A DNA stretch of 64,000 nucleotides from Chromera velia (Eukaryota; Sar; Chromeraceae), in the NCBI GenBank assembly GCA_018398765.1, contig JAHBMJ010005761.1, forward strand, positions 1-64,000, given 5' to 3'. Positions 11,511-23,880 of the stretch are shown here, piece after piece. The number at the start of each line of letters is the position of its first letter. Within the stretch, counting starts at the first letter, position 1. The translations under genes and the position numbers were made by a program. The notes under the pieces were generated by a model. That model had not been told where the DNA came from, ran no database searches, and saw nothing but the letters and a program-made list of their open reading frames with translations.

Positions 11511-12340
11511 AGTACATATCTCCGGTTCCTCACACCTTACATTAATTTTAGCTGACTTCTACCTTGAACTACTTTTTTTTTCTTTCTTTCTGCCCCCTAG
11601 CATGGGTCATATACTGGCAAAAAATTGGTAGAGATTTTTAGCTTACAAAAGTTTGGTAAAGCGAAAGTTTGATAAAAGTTTAAAGCTTATGAAATTTTGG
11701 TAAAAAATGATAAAACAGGCATCAAAAAATTTTTTTAAAACTGAAGAACAAAAACACTGGCAACTTTAGGTATCATTAACAAGCAAACACTATACTTAAC
11801 AATAGTTAACCTGTTTGGGAGAAATTAAAAAAAATCTATGAGAGTGTTGCATAGGTATCATAGAGGCTTGCTGGACACTGGCTAGCAAAAGTTTGGTAGC
11901 TAGACGAAACTTTAGTAAAAGTACGATCTGTGAGCGAAATTTTGGCAAGGTTTTGACGTTAGTGAAACAATGTTTCGGTAGTACATGACCCATACCCCCC
12001 AAACGTCCCAAAGCACACTTGAGCAATGCAGAACCATCCGAAAGATCCGAGGCTCGATGAGAAAGTGGCGTGCCACACGCTGTTTAACTTCAGCTCCTGC
12101 AGCCACACCGTCCGAAACAGATCTCTCTTGTGGTGCCTCTCTGCCCAGAACATTCGATAACCCAGCCAGAGATTCACCAGGCCTTTGATGGTGCCGTTGC
12201 CCATGAACCACTAAAACTTTCCGGAGACTTTATGAATGAGAACTAGCCGGAACTGGCGAAGAATCTTTGTCAACCTCTACCTTGTAGGCCAGCCCTTCGG
12301 CTTTCTCCCGTTTGTGTGGCAGCACACGGCTCTGGTATAC
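11511..12340. other. AT-rich stretch with a small inverted-repeat element
   Basis: The inverted ends atgggtcatatact (from 11602) and agtacatgacccat (to about 11992) delimit roughly 390 bp of AT-rich sequence with repeated aaaagtttggta words, a MITE-like structure. No convincing target duplication was found. From 11994 to 12210 a minus-strand open frame encodes a Trp/Cys/Phe-rich segment with no recognised family. Nothing else is visible up to 12340. Confidence 0.4.
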
Positions 12341-13935
12341 TGGGATGCTGGGCGGCGCCAGCTGCCCAGTCCGAAATGTGACGCGGCCGGCACGTGCGGG
12401 TAGAGCCGCTTGCGTCGGGCCGGGGCACTTGGCCGCGGTGGGTCTTATACGGATTCGCACGGTGGGGAACTATGGCTGGGGTCCTGGGCCTCACGTGCAT
12501 GCTGTGGGATTTGTCTACATGATTGGTACGGAGAGATCGAACTAGGGCAGAGTTGCCGTCTTATAGCTGTTGTCCTGCAGCTTCAGTCTGTCCTGCCATA
12601 CTTAATCAGTATGCATGGCTTTGGCATGGTGTTGAAAGTTGAGTGATTGAAGTTGAGCGAATCAAAATGGGGAAGAGGGAATCTAGGAGGGAATAGGAAT
12701 CGACTTAACAATCTGATGTCCTTCGTATCTTAAGTATCTGAACTTGTAAACCCTTTGTGCCTTCTGGAATCGATCAGCATAGGACAGAACCTTTAAGACT
12801 CTCTCTAGCTTAATTGTTCTCTGTGTCTAGCGCCTGTGTCTCGACTAGCTCATGACATAAGTGGTGATATAGGGGCATATGTACTGGGATGCTGGGTGGC
12901 GCCAGCTACCCAGTCCGAAGTGTGGCGCGGCCGGCACGTGCGGGCGGAGCCGCTTGCGTCGGGCCGGGGCATTTGGCCGTGGTGGGCCTTGCGCGGATTC
13001 GCACGGCGGGGAACTATGGCCGGGGTCCTGGGCCTCACGTGCATGCTGTGGGATTTGTCTGCATGATTAGCACGGAGAGATCGAGCTGGGGCAGAGTTGC
13101 CATCTTGTAGCTGTTGTCCTGCAGCTTCAGTCTGTCTTGCCGCACTTAATCAGTATGCATGGCTTTGGCATGGTGTTGAAAGTTGAGTGATTGAAGTTGA
13201 GCGAATCGAAATGGGGAAGAGGGAATCTAGGAGGGAATAGGAATCGACTTGACAATCTGATGTCCTTCGTATCTTAAGTATCTGAACTTGTAAACCCTTT
13301 GTGCCTTCTGGAATCGATCAGCATAGGACAGAACCTTTAGGACTCTTTCTAGCTTAATTGTTCTCTGTGTCTAGCACCTGTGTCTCGACTAGCTCGTGAC
13401 ATAAGTGGTGATATAGGGGCATATATACTGGGATGCTGGGTGGCGCCAGCTGCCCAGTCCGAAGTGTGGCGTGGCCGGCATGTGCGGGCGGAGCCACTTG
13501 CGTCGGGCCGGGGCATTTGGCCGTGGTGGGCCTCGCGCGGATTCGCATGGCGGGGAACTATGGCCGGGGTCCTGGGCCTCACGTGCATGCTGTGGGATTT
13601 GTCTGCATGATTGGCACGGAGAGATCGAGCTGGGGCAGAGTTGCCATCTTGTAGCTGTTGTCCTGCAGCTTCAGTCTGTCTTGCCGCACTTAATCAGTAT
13701 ACATGGCTTTGGTATGATGTTAAAAGTTGAGTGATTGAAGTTGAGTGAATCGAAATGGGGAAGAGGGAATGGGAATCGACTTGACAATCTGGTGTCCTTC
13801 GTATCTTAAGTATCTGAACTTCTAAACCCTTTGTGCCTTCTGGAATTGATCAGCATAGGACAGAACCTTTAGGACTCTCTCTAGCTTGATTGTTCTCTGT
13901 GTCTAGCGCCTATGTCTCGACTAGCTCATGATACT
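12341..13935 (+). repeat. Three tandem 544-bp GC-rich units
   Basis: The word tgggatgctgg begins units at 12341, 12885 and 13429, a period of 544 bp. Each unit has a GC-rich core (ggcgccagct, gggccggggc, cacgtgcatgctgtggga) followed by a more AT-rich part with cttcgtatcttaagtatctg and a conserved end near gtctcgactagctc. The third unit has lost about 13 bp around gggaatctaggaggg. The open frames in the cores are by-products of GC richness. The units could be a satellite or part of an untyped element. Confidence 0.8.
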
Positions 13936-14253
13936 GGTAGGTGGCACCTGGTTTCACTGACACGATGTAGTGGATGCTCCAATTGACGTTGGGGTCCACT
14001 ACCCCCACACGCGGCTACTGCGCTTTCATTTTTCAAATTGGTGGCCGCCTCGATAAGCTCTAAGGGCTCGACGTCCTCCTCCTCATGATCACTAACAAAA
14101 TCGAGCGCGTTGTAGTCGACGTTGTAGATCTTCACACCTTCCAGTTGAGACTCTGCTGGGGGAGCTGTAGTTTGAGATGTTCTTTGCATGTGAGTTTCCT
14201 TCCATGGCCAAGTGAAGGTCATTGTGCTTGTCTACTCGCTGTTGCTAAGCCTG
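13936..14253 (-). pseudogene. Acidic protein fragment, possibly TE-derived
   Basis: A minus-strand frame of about 98 codons includes the acidic stretch SDHEEEDVEPLELIEAA after GVKIYNVDYNALDF. It has no ATG of its own and is cut at its upstream side by the hAT-like insertion that begins at 14262. The composition looks coding rather than random, but no family is recognised. It may be part of the element into which the hAT-like copy inserted. Confidence 0.3.
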
Positions 14254-14261
14254 GACAGATC

Positions 14262-15367
14262 ATAGGGATGTAAGAACGGGGGGGGGGGCTGCGTTTGAGC
14301 TCTTAGGACTCCAGATCCGACGGGGTCCCCCCCGTTCGAGCTCTAGGGAGATCAGACCCCTGTGAACGGGGACCCTCCCATTCGGAAAGCTCTATAATAA
14401 TACTTAAACTCTAACTCAAAACCCCTCTGTTCGGAGAGCTCTAACTCAAAACATACTTAAACTTCTGAAATTCTAGCTAAAATCTTCTTGTAACATTTTA
14501 TAACTTGAATAAAATTAACTTCAGTATCAATTGAATTCAACTCTATCATGAGGTGTCATTAATCAGCTTCTAATTTTTTCTAATTTATCATCAAACAAAG
14601 AATGGCAGAGGCAGAAACACTTGCGATATAGATATTAGGTGATCGATATGCCTTTATGTATCAGGGCAGTCGTTGTGGCTTGTCGTTCATGCATAGAACT
14701 TTGTTGCAGGGCTTGTAGAGCAGCTTGTGCAGATCGATAACAGTGCTCCCGTCTCTTCGGACTTCCTCAATAAGATCGGGGTTCCATTTCATGGCACAGT
14801 CCCAATCTTCCTTCATCTCCGGTCGGCTTCTCTTTGTGTTTAGGCCAGGCCTGTTTATCATGACGGCATGGTCCGCATTCTGCTTCGGAGGGAATCCCGA
14901 AAAAAACATTTTGAAGTACGAATCTTCACAGCATCTTAAAAGGACTTCAGAGGGAACGGATCAATGAAAAAATTAATGGTTAGCAACAGATCAGCGATCT
15001 CAATGGGGTCCAGGCTTAAGCAGCAGAATCAGCAGCAATGAGCGGTATGAGGGTATCACAGTCAGCAGCAGTGTAAGGCAAGAAAAAACAGAACAACCAT
15101 ACAAGAAAGCGACTGTTCACAGAAGGCGGGGCATGGCAGGGCAGGTGAATCATTCAGTGGCAGACTCGAAAAATTAATTTTGATCGCGCACACGAACTCC
15201 GCACCCCCCCNNNNNNNNNNNNNNNNNNGTTCGATCCGACGGGTCCCCCCCCCCGTTCGCGCTCTGCAGCCCCGTCCGAAGGACGGGGCCCCCCCGTCGG
15301 GCAAGCTCCTGTATGCCCCGCCGACGGGGTCCCCCCCCCCCGTCCAAAAGAGATTTTACACCCCTAT
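14262..15367. mobile_element. hAT-like non-autonomous transposon, copy 1
   Basis: The ends are atagggatgtaag and, inverted, tttacacccctat. The octamer gacagatc is duplicated exactly at 14254-14261 and 15368-15375. An 8-bp duplication with termini of this type points to the hAT superfamily. Subterminal GC motifs (ccgacggggtcccccc, cgttcgagctct) occur in both orientations. The middle (about 14676-14878) differs from copy 2 at 37152 and contains a minus-strand open segment with KEDWDCAMKWNPDLIEEV. An 18-base run of N sits at 15211-15228. No transposase is present. Confidence 0.85.
15211..15228. other. Assembly gap (18 N)
   Basis: A run of N inside the C/G homopolymer-rich right end of the hAT-like element, probably caused by sequencing difficulty there. 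Confidence 0.95.
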
Positions 15368-15719
15368 GACAGATCCACTTCAGGGAAAGTCAAATTTTCA
15401 AGAGAAGAGTTACTTTGAAGACCGTCTCCAAACACCCAGTTGTGTACACCTACAAGCTCTACTTTGACCTAAGACAGCGACTTAGAAAACAATTTTATAT
15501 AAAAGGTACCCATCCGATCATCAACATATACAGATGTATACACATCTTATGAATCTCAATTCAAGAATTTAACAACATGCATGCAGATGCACGAATGTTT
15601 CCCCAGATGCGACACAGTGACTGAATGAATATTAAGTCCTAGAACTGAGTAAGAAACCCTTCAGTCGATCGATTGCACTTTAGCATCTTAGCTCTAGCTG
15701 TCCCTCTTCATGATGTCAA

Positions 15720-16767
15720 TCTTCTTGCAATCGATGCTTTGCAGCTCCGTTTTGCTCGCTGGTCTGGCCGTCTGTCTGCTCGCAGTCTTTGTTTGCCCTC
15801 CCTGTATATTTTCAGCCTACTTCCTACAAAAGCCTTGCTTTGCTTTAGAGTGGCTAACTGGTGGTGCTTGCTCTCGCAAACCATGCACACCGTTCCCGCT
15901 GCAATGCTGCGTGCCTGGAAGGGAAACAGTTGTCCAGAGTTTTTCGAGAGCCTCCTTGTGGCTGCTTTGTTAGGCTGGTGTAGATTTTGTTTGTTTGACA
16001 ACGTTGGAGGTGGGAGTGCCGCAACACCTTCAGGCTAGCACCAGTGGGCAGCAGCGACGGAGAGTTTAAGGTACTGGCTCTCTCTTCTTTAAGGGTAGAG
16101 CTAAACATGCAGTTGCGGAAGAGGTCTGCACATGGCAGGCAGGGGCTATCGCTTCTTTACATTTCCCTCCTCTTACCAAGCTCACCCCCCTTCAACAAGC
16201 TTTTTCCTCCTCTCATCGCATGTTTATATTTCTTCTTTGTAATAAATCCGCCTCTGGTCTCTACTCCCTTTCCGTCCTCCCTCGATCTGCTCTTACAATA
16301 ACTGACGGCTCTCTGTTCGGTTTTCCTATGTCTGCTCTCATTTAACCTACAAGGCGAAAGCAGTGCTCTGTCTGTTGAATGTAGTGATCACAAACTCTGT
16401 GTACATGATTCTTGTATTCGGTGTGTTGATGATTTCATGCATAGACTTTCTTCATATGCCAAGTAGCTGGATGAAAGAGAATTCCTGCACTGCCTGGCTG
16501 AGCTGGAATCCATTAATTCAAATGATTGTAACTGTCCACTCTCCGGTGCAAGTACATCTGAACTCTTCATCCGTAATGTGATTCGATCGCTTCTATGCTC
16601 ACATCTGGCCTGTCTCTTTGATGTCTGTCTCCCAATTCTAGAAAGTGATTAAGTCATCAACTCCACCGGCGACTTAATAAACAACAACCATGCATATATG
16701 TGCCGCTATGTGCCGCCCGGGAGCTTAATGCTCCAACTGGGGTTAGGCATCCTCTAACTAACTAACG
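15720..16767 (+). mobile_element. LINE 3' fragment (C-terminal coding part and tail)
   Basis: Translated pieces match the C-terminal region of LINE B on the opposite strand. ALQLRFARWSGRLSARSL here corresponds to ALQLWFARWCGYSSARSL at 36403-36350, and RCVDDFMHRLS near 16420 to RCVDDFIYRLS near 35720. The fragment ends in the same stem and ttaggcatc motif as 10829-10961, followed by (ctaa)n. It is 5'-truncated at roughly 15720, with frameshifts and stops. Its end lies only about 270 bp upstream of the asparaginase start codon. Confidence 0.75.
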
Positions 16768-17034
16768 TGTATACGTACACGGAACCTTGAACCTTCATCA
16801 TGCTTATAATTGAATCCGCATTTCTGCATAACAGCTCTGACAATTAAGCTGCTCAGTTGAAGAAAGGTGGAATGTCGCTAGCGTCTGCAGGAGGGCTGGC
16901 GGCTGTACAGGCCCCCACGGAGGAGGGCGACTGGGCCTAAAAGGCCTAGATTTGAATTCAGAACTGACTAGAGATTGACATGCATCGATGGAACGTACCA
17001 CTATAAAATTCGTGAAAGTTAAAAAAAAAAAAAA

Positions 17035-19006
17035 ATGCATGCAATGCGTGGGTTCAGGGGATCGAATTCTTTGGCAAGTGCCCCCCGCTTCGCTTTCCGG
17101 GGCCAAAAGTGCATGATTGCAAAGATCGTAACGCTTGATCGCACAAGAAAGTTTGAAGAAACGCAGTGTTTAACGCACTGCCACTGCACTGTTCTGCACC
17201 GGACAACTGCCTCTGTTGAACCGTGTATTCAATGGAGACTCCCAGTAGAAAGAAAAGGCTTCTTCCGTTTTCTCACTTTGGTTCGGTTTCGGTGCTCATT
17301 TGAGGAGCGGCGTGGAGAACAAATGCAACCGACACCTGTCTCCCACCGTGGACCAGGGCAGGACCCAGTGGAAGCACGGGCTCTCTCCCGGTCGGACCGA
17401 CCGAGAGGATCTGCAGATTCCCTTGGTCTGCAGCTTCCTGCGGTGGAGGAAGGGGAACAGTACCCTTCCCCTGGGGTGGACGGGTCGTACGAACACCTGA
17501 GTGGCGGCCGTTCCCCCACCATCTCCGACGATGGAGAGGAGAGGCGTGTGCTGATTATCATCACAGGAGGCACTCTATGTGAGTCCGTGATTCACTTAAG
17601 AAGATCGGGCAGCGGGTGCCGGGGTAAATGAGAGGTGGGACTGGGTGGGACACGGAGACGGTATGACAATGAGAGAGTACATTCGGAGACGGCTGATTGA
17701 AAGGGAGAGTGAGGGAGAACACCCCTCTTTCCGTTCCCCCCACACCAGAGACATTTCAACTAACATCAGGGAGAGCACAAGAAAGGGGGGGGGGGGAGGG
17801 GAGCGTAGGGATGTTGGGTTCAATGTGAAGCGTAACAAAAGATACTTCCTGACGTGCGTCTCTGTCTTTCTTTGTGCAGTCCGTTCACAACAGTTGTATG
17901 TGTGACATTGTGTGCAGGTATGGATTACACGCCCTCGGGCTGCCTTTCAGCAGAGAAGGGGAACTTTCAACAGAGACTGCTGGCAATGGAAGAAGTGAAT
18001 ATCAAACCCTCACAGGTCCGTCTCTCTCCCTTCCCCACTAAACGCATACGCGCGCACGTGTGTGAGAGAGACAGAGAGAAAGAGAACCCGTGTGTTCGAA
18101 CGTGTTTGATTTTCTTTGCATGCAGTTGCCAGCCTTCGAGGTGTTGGAGTGGGAATCTCTGAGGGATTCGTGTGACGTCAGTCTGCCTGAGTGGGCGCAA
18201 CTGGCAAGAGACATCGAGAGGCACTATCACGATTTCGATGGGTCAGTCAGTCAAGGAAGACAGTCAAGCAGATAGCGACTCAGAGCTGCGAGACGATGCA
18301 CATATTCATGCATGTATGGTTTCTGTGCGTCATGCGAAGCGACATAGGGATGTTTGTGTATGGGGTGTGAGACTGACTTACACTCTTCCTTCCTTCTCTT
18401 TATCCTTTCTTCTTTTTGTCCTTTCTTCCCTCCTGTCCATTCCTTTCTTTCTTCGCTGCTTCCCTTCTTCCCCTGCCCCCTTTCTAACTCAACTGGACGT
18501 TCTTTCTTCCCCCGTTGTTTTTTCTCCTATCACCAATGTACCCAAAAACGCAGATTTGTGGTTGTACACGGCACTGACACGCTCGCGTACACAGCGAGCG
18601 CCCTGTCGTTCATGCTGGAGAATTTGGGCAAGCCGGTGGTGCTGACAGGTCAGCTTTCAGCGGGGCGGTAGGGAGCAAATGTTTTAGGTAGTCATGACAT
18701 GAGGGGCTGATGTTTCGGAGCGTTGCGGTGTCTGGGTGCGATCAAATTTGCTGCCAACAATGAAGAATGATAATGAGTTGAACGGACAGTTGGAGAGCCC
18801 CCGCGGACGGGGCGGCAGAGACAGAGAAAGATCGGCAAGCAAAAGAGGGACAGGGAGAACTCTAATGAATAAGAAAGGAAAGACGGAGGGTCAAAGCTTT
18901 CTTTTCCTCATGAGACCAGTGCGTCTCTTTTTTTCTTTGGTTGCACATGGTCAAACAAAATCAACCATCACAAACCGCCTTTAAACCTTTCTTCCTTTCT
19001 TCCTTC

Positions 19007-19053
<47 letters not shown>

Positions 19054-19058
19054 TCGTT

Positions 19059-19100
<42 letters not shown>

Positions 19101-19135
19101 TCTTTCTTTCTTTCTTTCTTTCTTTGTTTCTTTCT

Positions 19136-19166
<31 letters not shown>

Positions 19167-19238
19167 TTCTCTTTCTCTTTCTCTTTCTTTCTTTCTTTCT
19201 TTCTTTCTTTTCTTTCTTTCTTTCTCTCTTTCTTTCTT

Positions 19239-19301
<63 letters not shown>

Positions 19302-19316
19302 GTCTCTCTCTCTTTC

Positions 19317-19383
<67 letters not shown>

Positions 19384-19404
19384 TTCTCTCTCTCTCTGTC
19401 TCTC

Positions 19405-19446
<42 letters not shown>

Positions 19447-19547
19447 TCTCTTTCTCTTGCTTTCTTTATTTCTTTCTTTATTTATTTATTTCTTTTCTTT
19501 CTTTCTTTCTTTCTTTCTTTCTTTTCTTTCTTTCTTTCTTTCTTTCT

Positions 19548-19579
<32 letters not shown>

Positions 19580-19589
19580 TTCCTCTCTA

Positions 19590-19622
<33 letters not shown>

Positions 19623-20475
19623 AGTGTGTGTGTGTGTGTGTATGTATGTGTGTGTGTTTGCAGGTGCGATGCTTCCTCTTGTCTGTGTGCAGAGCGACGC
19701 CAAGAGGAACCTTCTCGTCGCTCTAGCCGTTGCAGCAAGCAGTGAAATGACAGAGGTACGCAAGCAAGTCCCTGTTTCATACTGAAAGCGTTTCATGGAT
19801 AGGATCGATGGCGACGGGAGTGTGCACAATGTGTACTCCATGCATGGACCAGCATGGGCATGTCTGCGTGCCGATGATAGGACTGTTCATGCATCTACGT
19901 GACAGCGGATCCATGCAGACACATCCACATACAAACTCGGGGGGGCGCATAGACTACGCACGAGGGCTCGCTCTACTGAATCGACAATTGAGTGAAAACG
20001 CTGCGTGCTTCCGCGTCGACGGCATTTCTTCCACTGGGCAACAAATTCATCTATTTGCATTGTGTGTCTTCTCTTCTCTTCTGACTTTCCTCCTTTACCC
20101 GCTACTCGTCCTCCTTTCTTATATGCACCATTACTTTCTCTTCTGCATATGCGTTGATTCCTTTTTCCTCTGCAGGTCAGCGTCCTCTTCGCCAATCGTC
20201 TCTTTCGAGGCAACAGAGTCACCAAGGTGAGTGAGTCGGTGAAAGAGTGTACGTACAGAGCGAGCTTTTTCTGCATCATCCTTGTCTCGAATGGCATTCC
20301 TCCCCATTGCAATCGTTGGGATAAAAAAGCACTCTGGTGGTATCAAAGGCAGAAGACAAAAATGAAAGTCAAAGCGGGGAGCACGAAGCTGAGACAGGGG
20401 AACTGCAGTCGATCGCGGCAATCTTAGATAGACATTTGGTCCAAGTCACTTCGCTCTCTCTCTTCCTCTATGAAA

Positions 20476-20517
<42 letters not shown>

Positions 20518-20557
20518 GTGTATGTGTGTAAGTGTATGTGTGTAAGTGTGTGTGTGT

Positions 20558-20598
<41 letters not shown>

Positions 20599-23357
20599 CT
20601 TTGTGTACCAACCTATCTGTTTCTGTGCCAAAAATGGACGAAAAGTGGATTTTCTAGTGCGCTAGAGAGTACGAAAAACATGAAAAGGTGAATCCATGAA
20701 ATGAACAAAAAAACATCACTTTTTGCCTTCAGGTCGACAACTGGAGTCTGGAGGCTTTTGAGTCCCCCAATTTCCCCCCTCTGGGAAGACTGGGTGTGGA
20801 GATGAGCATCGATGAGGGCTTGCTGAGGAATGCCTCCAAGAGAAGATTCCGAGTCTACACCAAATTCTGCACCGACATCACATGCGTCAGATTGGTCAGG
20901 CAGTCAGTCAGTTTGTCCGATCTGCGTACCGAGTGTCTCTCTCGTGCATTTAGTGTGCGTTGCCGGAGAGAAGAGATAGAAAGAAAAACTCAATGTGAAA
21001 TATTTCTGCCTGAGTTAAGTCTGTCTGTGTGTCTCTTTAAGAACTCCCCTCTTGCCGCATTGTTCCCGTCTCCTCAAACATACCCCGCTCTGTTTTTTCC
21101 ATGGAATGAATGAATGAATGAATGAATGAAGGAAGGAAGGAAGGAAGGAATGACCAGGGTCTCTCTGCAAAGGGTGGAGGGAGGAAGCTGATGAGAAACT
21201 GAAGCAACACGGCCCCCCATCAGACAGTGGCCATTGAATCTGTTTTCTTTCTTGTCTTCTGAATTTGAGCAAGTTGCCCTTCTAGATGTCTTCGCTTCTC
21301 TGCTCTCCATCAGTATTCGTACATACATGACGCCCTTGGTGTCCCGTGCCGCTGCCAAACATGTCACGGTATCGATGTGTGTCGTCCCGTTGCGCAAAGT
21401 ATTCGCAAAATTGTTTCTCTTCCAAGTCAACACAGTCAGAAAACAGTCATTCCTCTGTACAGCCACCTGCCTGTTTCTGTTCTGCCCATCCATCTTTCTC
21501 CCTACCCTTTCCTCTGTCTGTCTGCCCCTCCTTTCTTCCCTTCTTCGTTCCTCCTTTTGAATTTATCTATCCTTTCCATCTCCTTAATTCTCTTTCTTCT
21601 TCCTTCCTTCAGGTGCCAGGATTCGACGACAGGGTCCTGGAGGCAATCTGCGACTCTACAGGGGACAGAAACCAGAGCCAGCCTCTTGGGTGAGCACTCT
21701 CTCTTTCTCTCCCTCTCGGTCTCTCTGTGTATCTCTCCCTTTCTCCTTCGCTTCTCCCTCTCCCTCTTTTCTTCTCTCTCACTCCCTCCCTCGGTGTAGC
21801 GCTCCCTCCTCTCGTTCAGAACTTGATTTCTTTCCTTTCCTTTCCTTGCTCATCCAATGAGTCCCTTGCTTCTCTCTCTCTCTCTCTCTCGCAGACTTGT
21901 GCTTCAACTGTACGGGTCCGGCAACGCTCCTCTCAGCCGTCCTGGATTCCTCGCTGCGGTCCAACGGGCAGTCTCGAAACCCAATGTGGCTGTGGTCGTG
22001 CTCTCCCAGTGTCTTCGCGGACCCTGCAACCTCACGGCATACGCAAACGGAGAGAAGCTGCATCAAATGGGGGTGGGTGGGTCCGTTTTTCCTTTTATTT
22101 TCTCGTCAAGTGGGTGCATAGGGGGGTGAGGAACAGAAATTCAAAGAAAGAAGAGGGAAAAGCGAATGAATGAAGAGGTACAGGGATCCTCTGCTGTCTC
22201 TCTGTTTGCCTTTCTTTCTTTCGTGCTTGCTTGTCTCACTAACTTATCCCCGCCTCCCCGTTGTCTTTCTTTCTTGACTGCCTGCCTGCCTCGGGTTGTC
22301 TGTCTGCAGGTAATCAGTGGGAAGGATATGACGTGCGAGGCTGCAACCACCAAATTGGCTTATCTGATGGGGAAGGGTCACCGAGGGCACATGCTGAAGA
22401 GCCTCTTCGAAGCAGACATCCGGGGAGAGGTCAGTTGGGGCGGACAGGGGGGCAGTGCCTTTGTTTGTCGCTTTGTTTCCTTTCTTCCTTCCTTGCTTCC
22501 AAGCTTTTTCATGTGCCTCTCTTCTGTCTCATTTATCTATCGGTAGCATTTTGTGCCGTTTGGCGCTATCGCGGCGCCACGCGCATTCATTCTGTCCCCT
22601 CTTCTTTCAGCTGTTCTGCAGCAAGTATTAGAGTTATCGCTGAAAGAGAGACAAAGACAGAGAGAAGAAGTGTGTCTCCTCACTGATCCTCAACTCTCAT
22701 TCAATCAGTCCCCTACGGTCTTTAGGGATGCCCTTCTTATCGTTCTCTCGGGTCTCTCCATCCCTGCAGGTCACAGAATGTCCGCGTGCCGTCGCATTCC
22801 AGACCCGCACTGCCACAGGGGCCCCAGTCCCGTTGGACATCCGTCTCATCTCCCCCCAGAGGGGACAGGACGCCGCCCGGAGGGCAGCTCGCCCCCCCAA
22901 AATTTCGGCCTCATCTGCCGCACGGTATGCGCAGGGTGCGGTGTCTCTTGCGTCCCCCTCACCTTCTGTGATCGCAGCAGTAGAGGTGCAGTCCGCATCT
23001 GGCTATCCACCTGTCCCCCGGGAGCTTTCAAGGACCTCCCTGGACGCAGAAGTCCCAGCACAGTCGCCTCAGCTTCGAGCACACTCACCTCAGCACCCGC
23101 ATGTCTCTTCTGGAGGAGCGTACGCAGAGGAGCACAGAAGAGCGGGGCCTGGCCTTCATCAACGATCAGAAAGAGAAAGGGATCGAGAAAGAGGGGGTCA
23201 TTCGGAGAGAAGGGAGTCCCCACTTCCCTTTCCGAGAGCTGCACCCGCCCCTGCATCGACTCCCTCTGGACCCGCTCCCCCCTCTTCCCCGCCTCTCGAA
23301 AGGACTGACCAGACGCCGGGGGTGCCGCCGAGCGCCCCTGGCTGTGATGCCATCTGA
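17035..23357 (+). CDS. Type I (cytosolic-type) L-asparaginase, 11 exons
   Basis: Predicted to hydrolyse L-asparagine to aspartate and ammonia. Exons: 17035-17578, 17918-18015, 18126-18241, 18554-18648, 19664-19755, 20176-20226, 20733-20894, 21613-21689, 21895-22072, 22310-22429, 22770-23357. All join in frame with GT-AG introns, giving about 706 residues. Family motifs appear in order: IIITGGTL (nucleophile Thr region, split by intron 1), [14 protein letters not shown] (second catalytic Thr-Asp), [46 protein letters not shown] and the C-terminal [12 protein letters not shown]. Compared with about 340 residues in the bacterial enzyme, there is an extra N-terminal region of roughly 175 residues and a Ser/Pro/Arg-rich tail of about 195. 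The first ATG follows a poly-A run; an internal Met (17323) before the conserved part is an alternative start. No clear signal peptide is seen. Confidence 0.9.
18985..19610 (+). repeat. 600-bp pyrimidine microsatellite in asparaginase intron 4
   Basis: Alternating blocks of (TTTC)n, (TC)n, (TCTG)n and (CTTT)n, ending in (TG)n just before the acceptor at 19661-19663. It is almost pure pyrimidine on the coding strand. Confidence 0.95.
20478..20596 (+). repeat. (TG)n microsatellite in asparaginase intron 6
   Basis: Long TG run interrupted by regularly spaced taagtgta words, within the intron 20227-20732. Confidence 0.9.
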
Positions 23358-23880
23358 ATGCCAGTGATCTGATTGAAACAATCAGTACAAGCCGCCTCGA
23401 TCGCTAAAAGTCGACGATCGGATCACTGACACTCATTTTTTAACTTATTTTTTAATTTTTTCTTTAGTCAATTAACGCCTAGCTAGCGGAAGTTGCCCCT
23501 GCATGATTTGACATGAATGAATGAATGAATGAAACATACATATGAATAGTATATGACTTGTTTCTTCTATTTTATTATTTCAACAAAAAATTATATAAGC
23601 AGTATTACTATGGTAATAAGTGGTAGAGAGTCTAGTAGAAAGTGTTAGTCCAGCTGTTAGTTTAGTACATTAATTATTCATTTATGAATTGAAATAGAAT
23701 CATATCGAATGATATTCAATTAATTATATTACACCTATAATGAATACTGGAACGAATAACATTTAAAATGATAGCTTGAGATATTAGCTTCATAAATACC
23801 TCAGTAGATACCTCGGGGCGGAGTTTTGTTATATACAATTTATTATTAATTATATAGGATTAGGTTAATTATATACAATA
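23358..23880. other. AT-rich region downstream of asparaginase
   Basis: Contains the presumed 3' UTR and AT-rich intergenic DNA with a short (gaat)n run near 23514-23532. No gene is recognised. Confidence 0.5.

Noticed and set aside
18941-19726. 261-codon open frame of Ser/Leu/Phe repeats
   Set aside because: It is the translation of a TTTC/TC/TCTG microsatellite inside an intron of the asparaginase gene.
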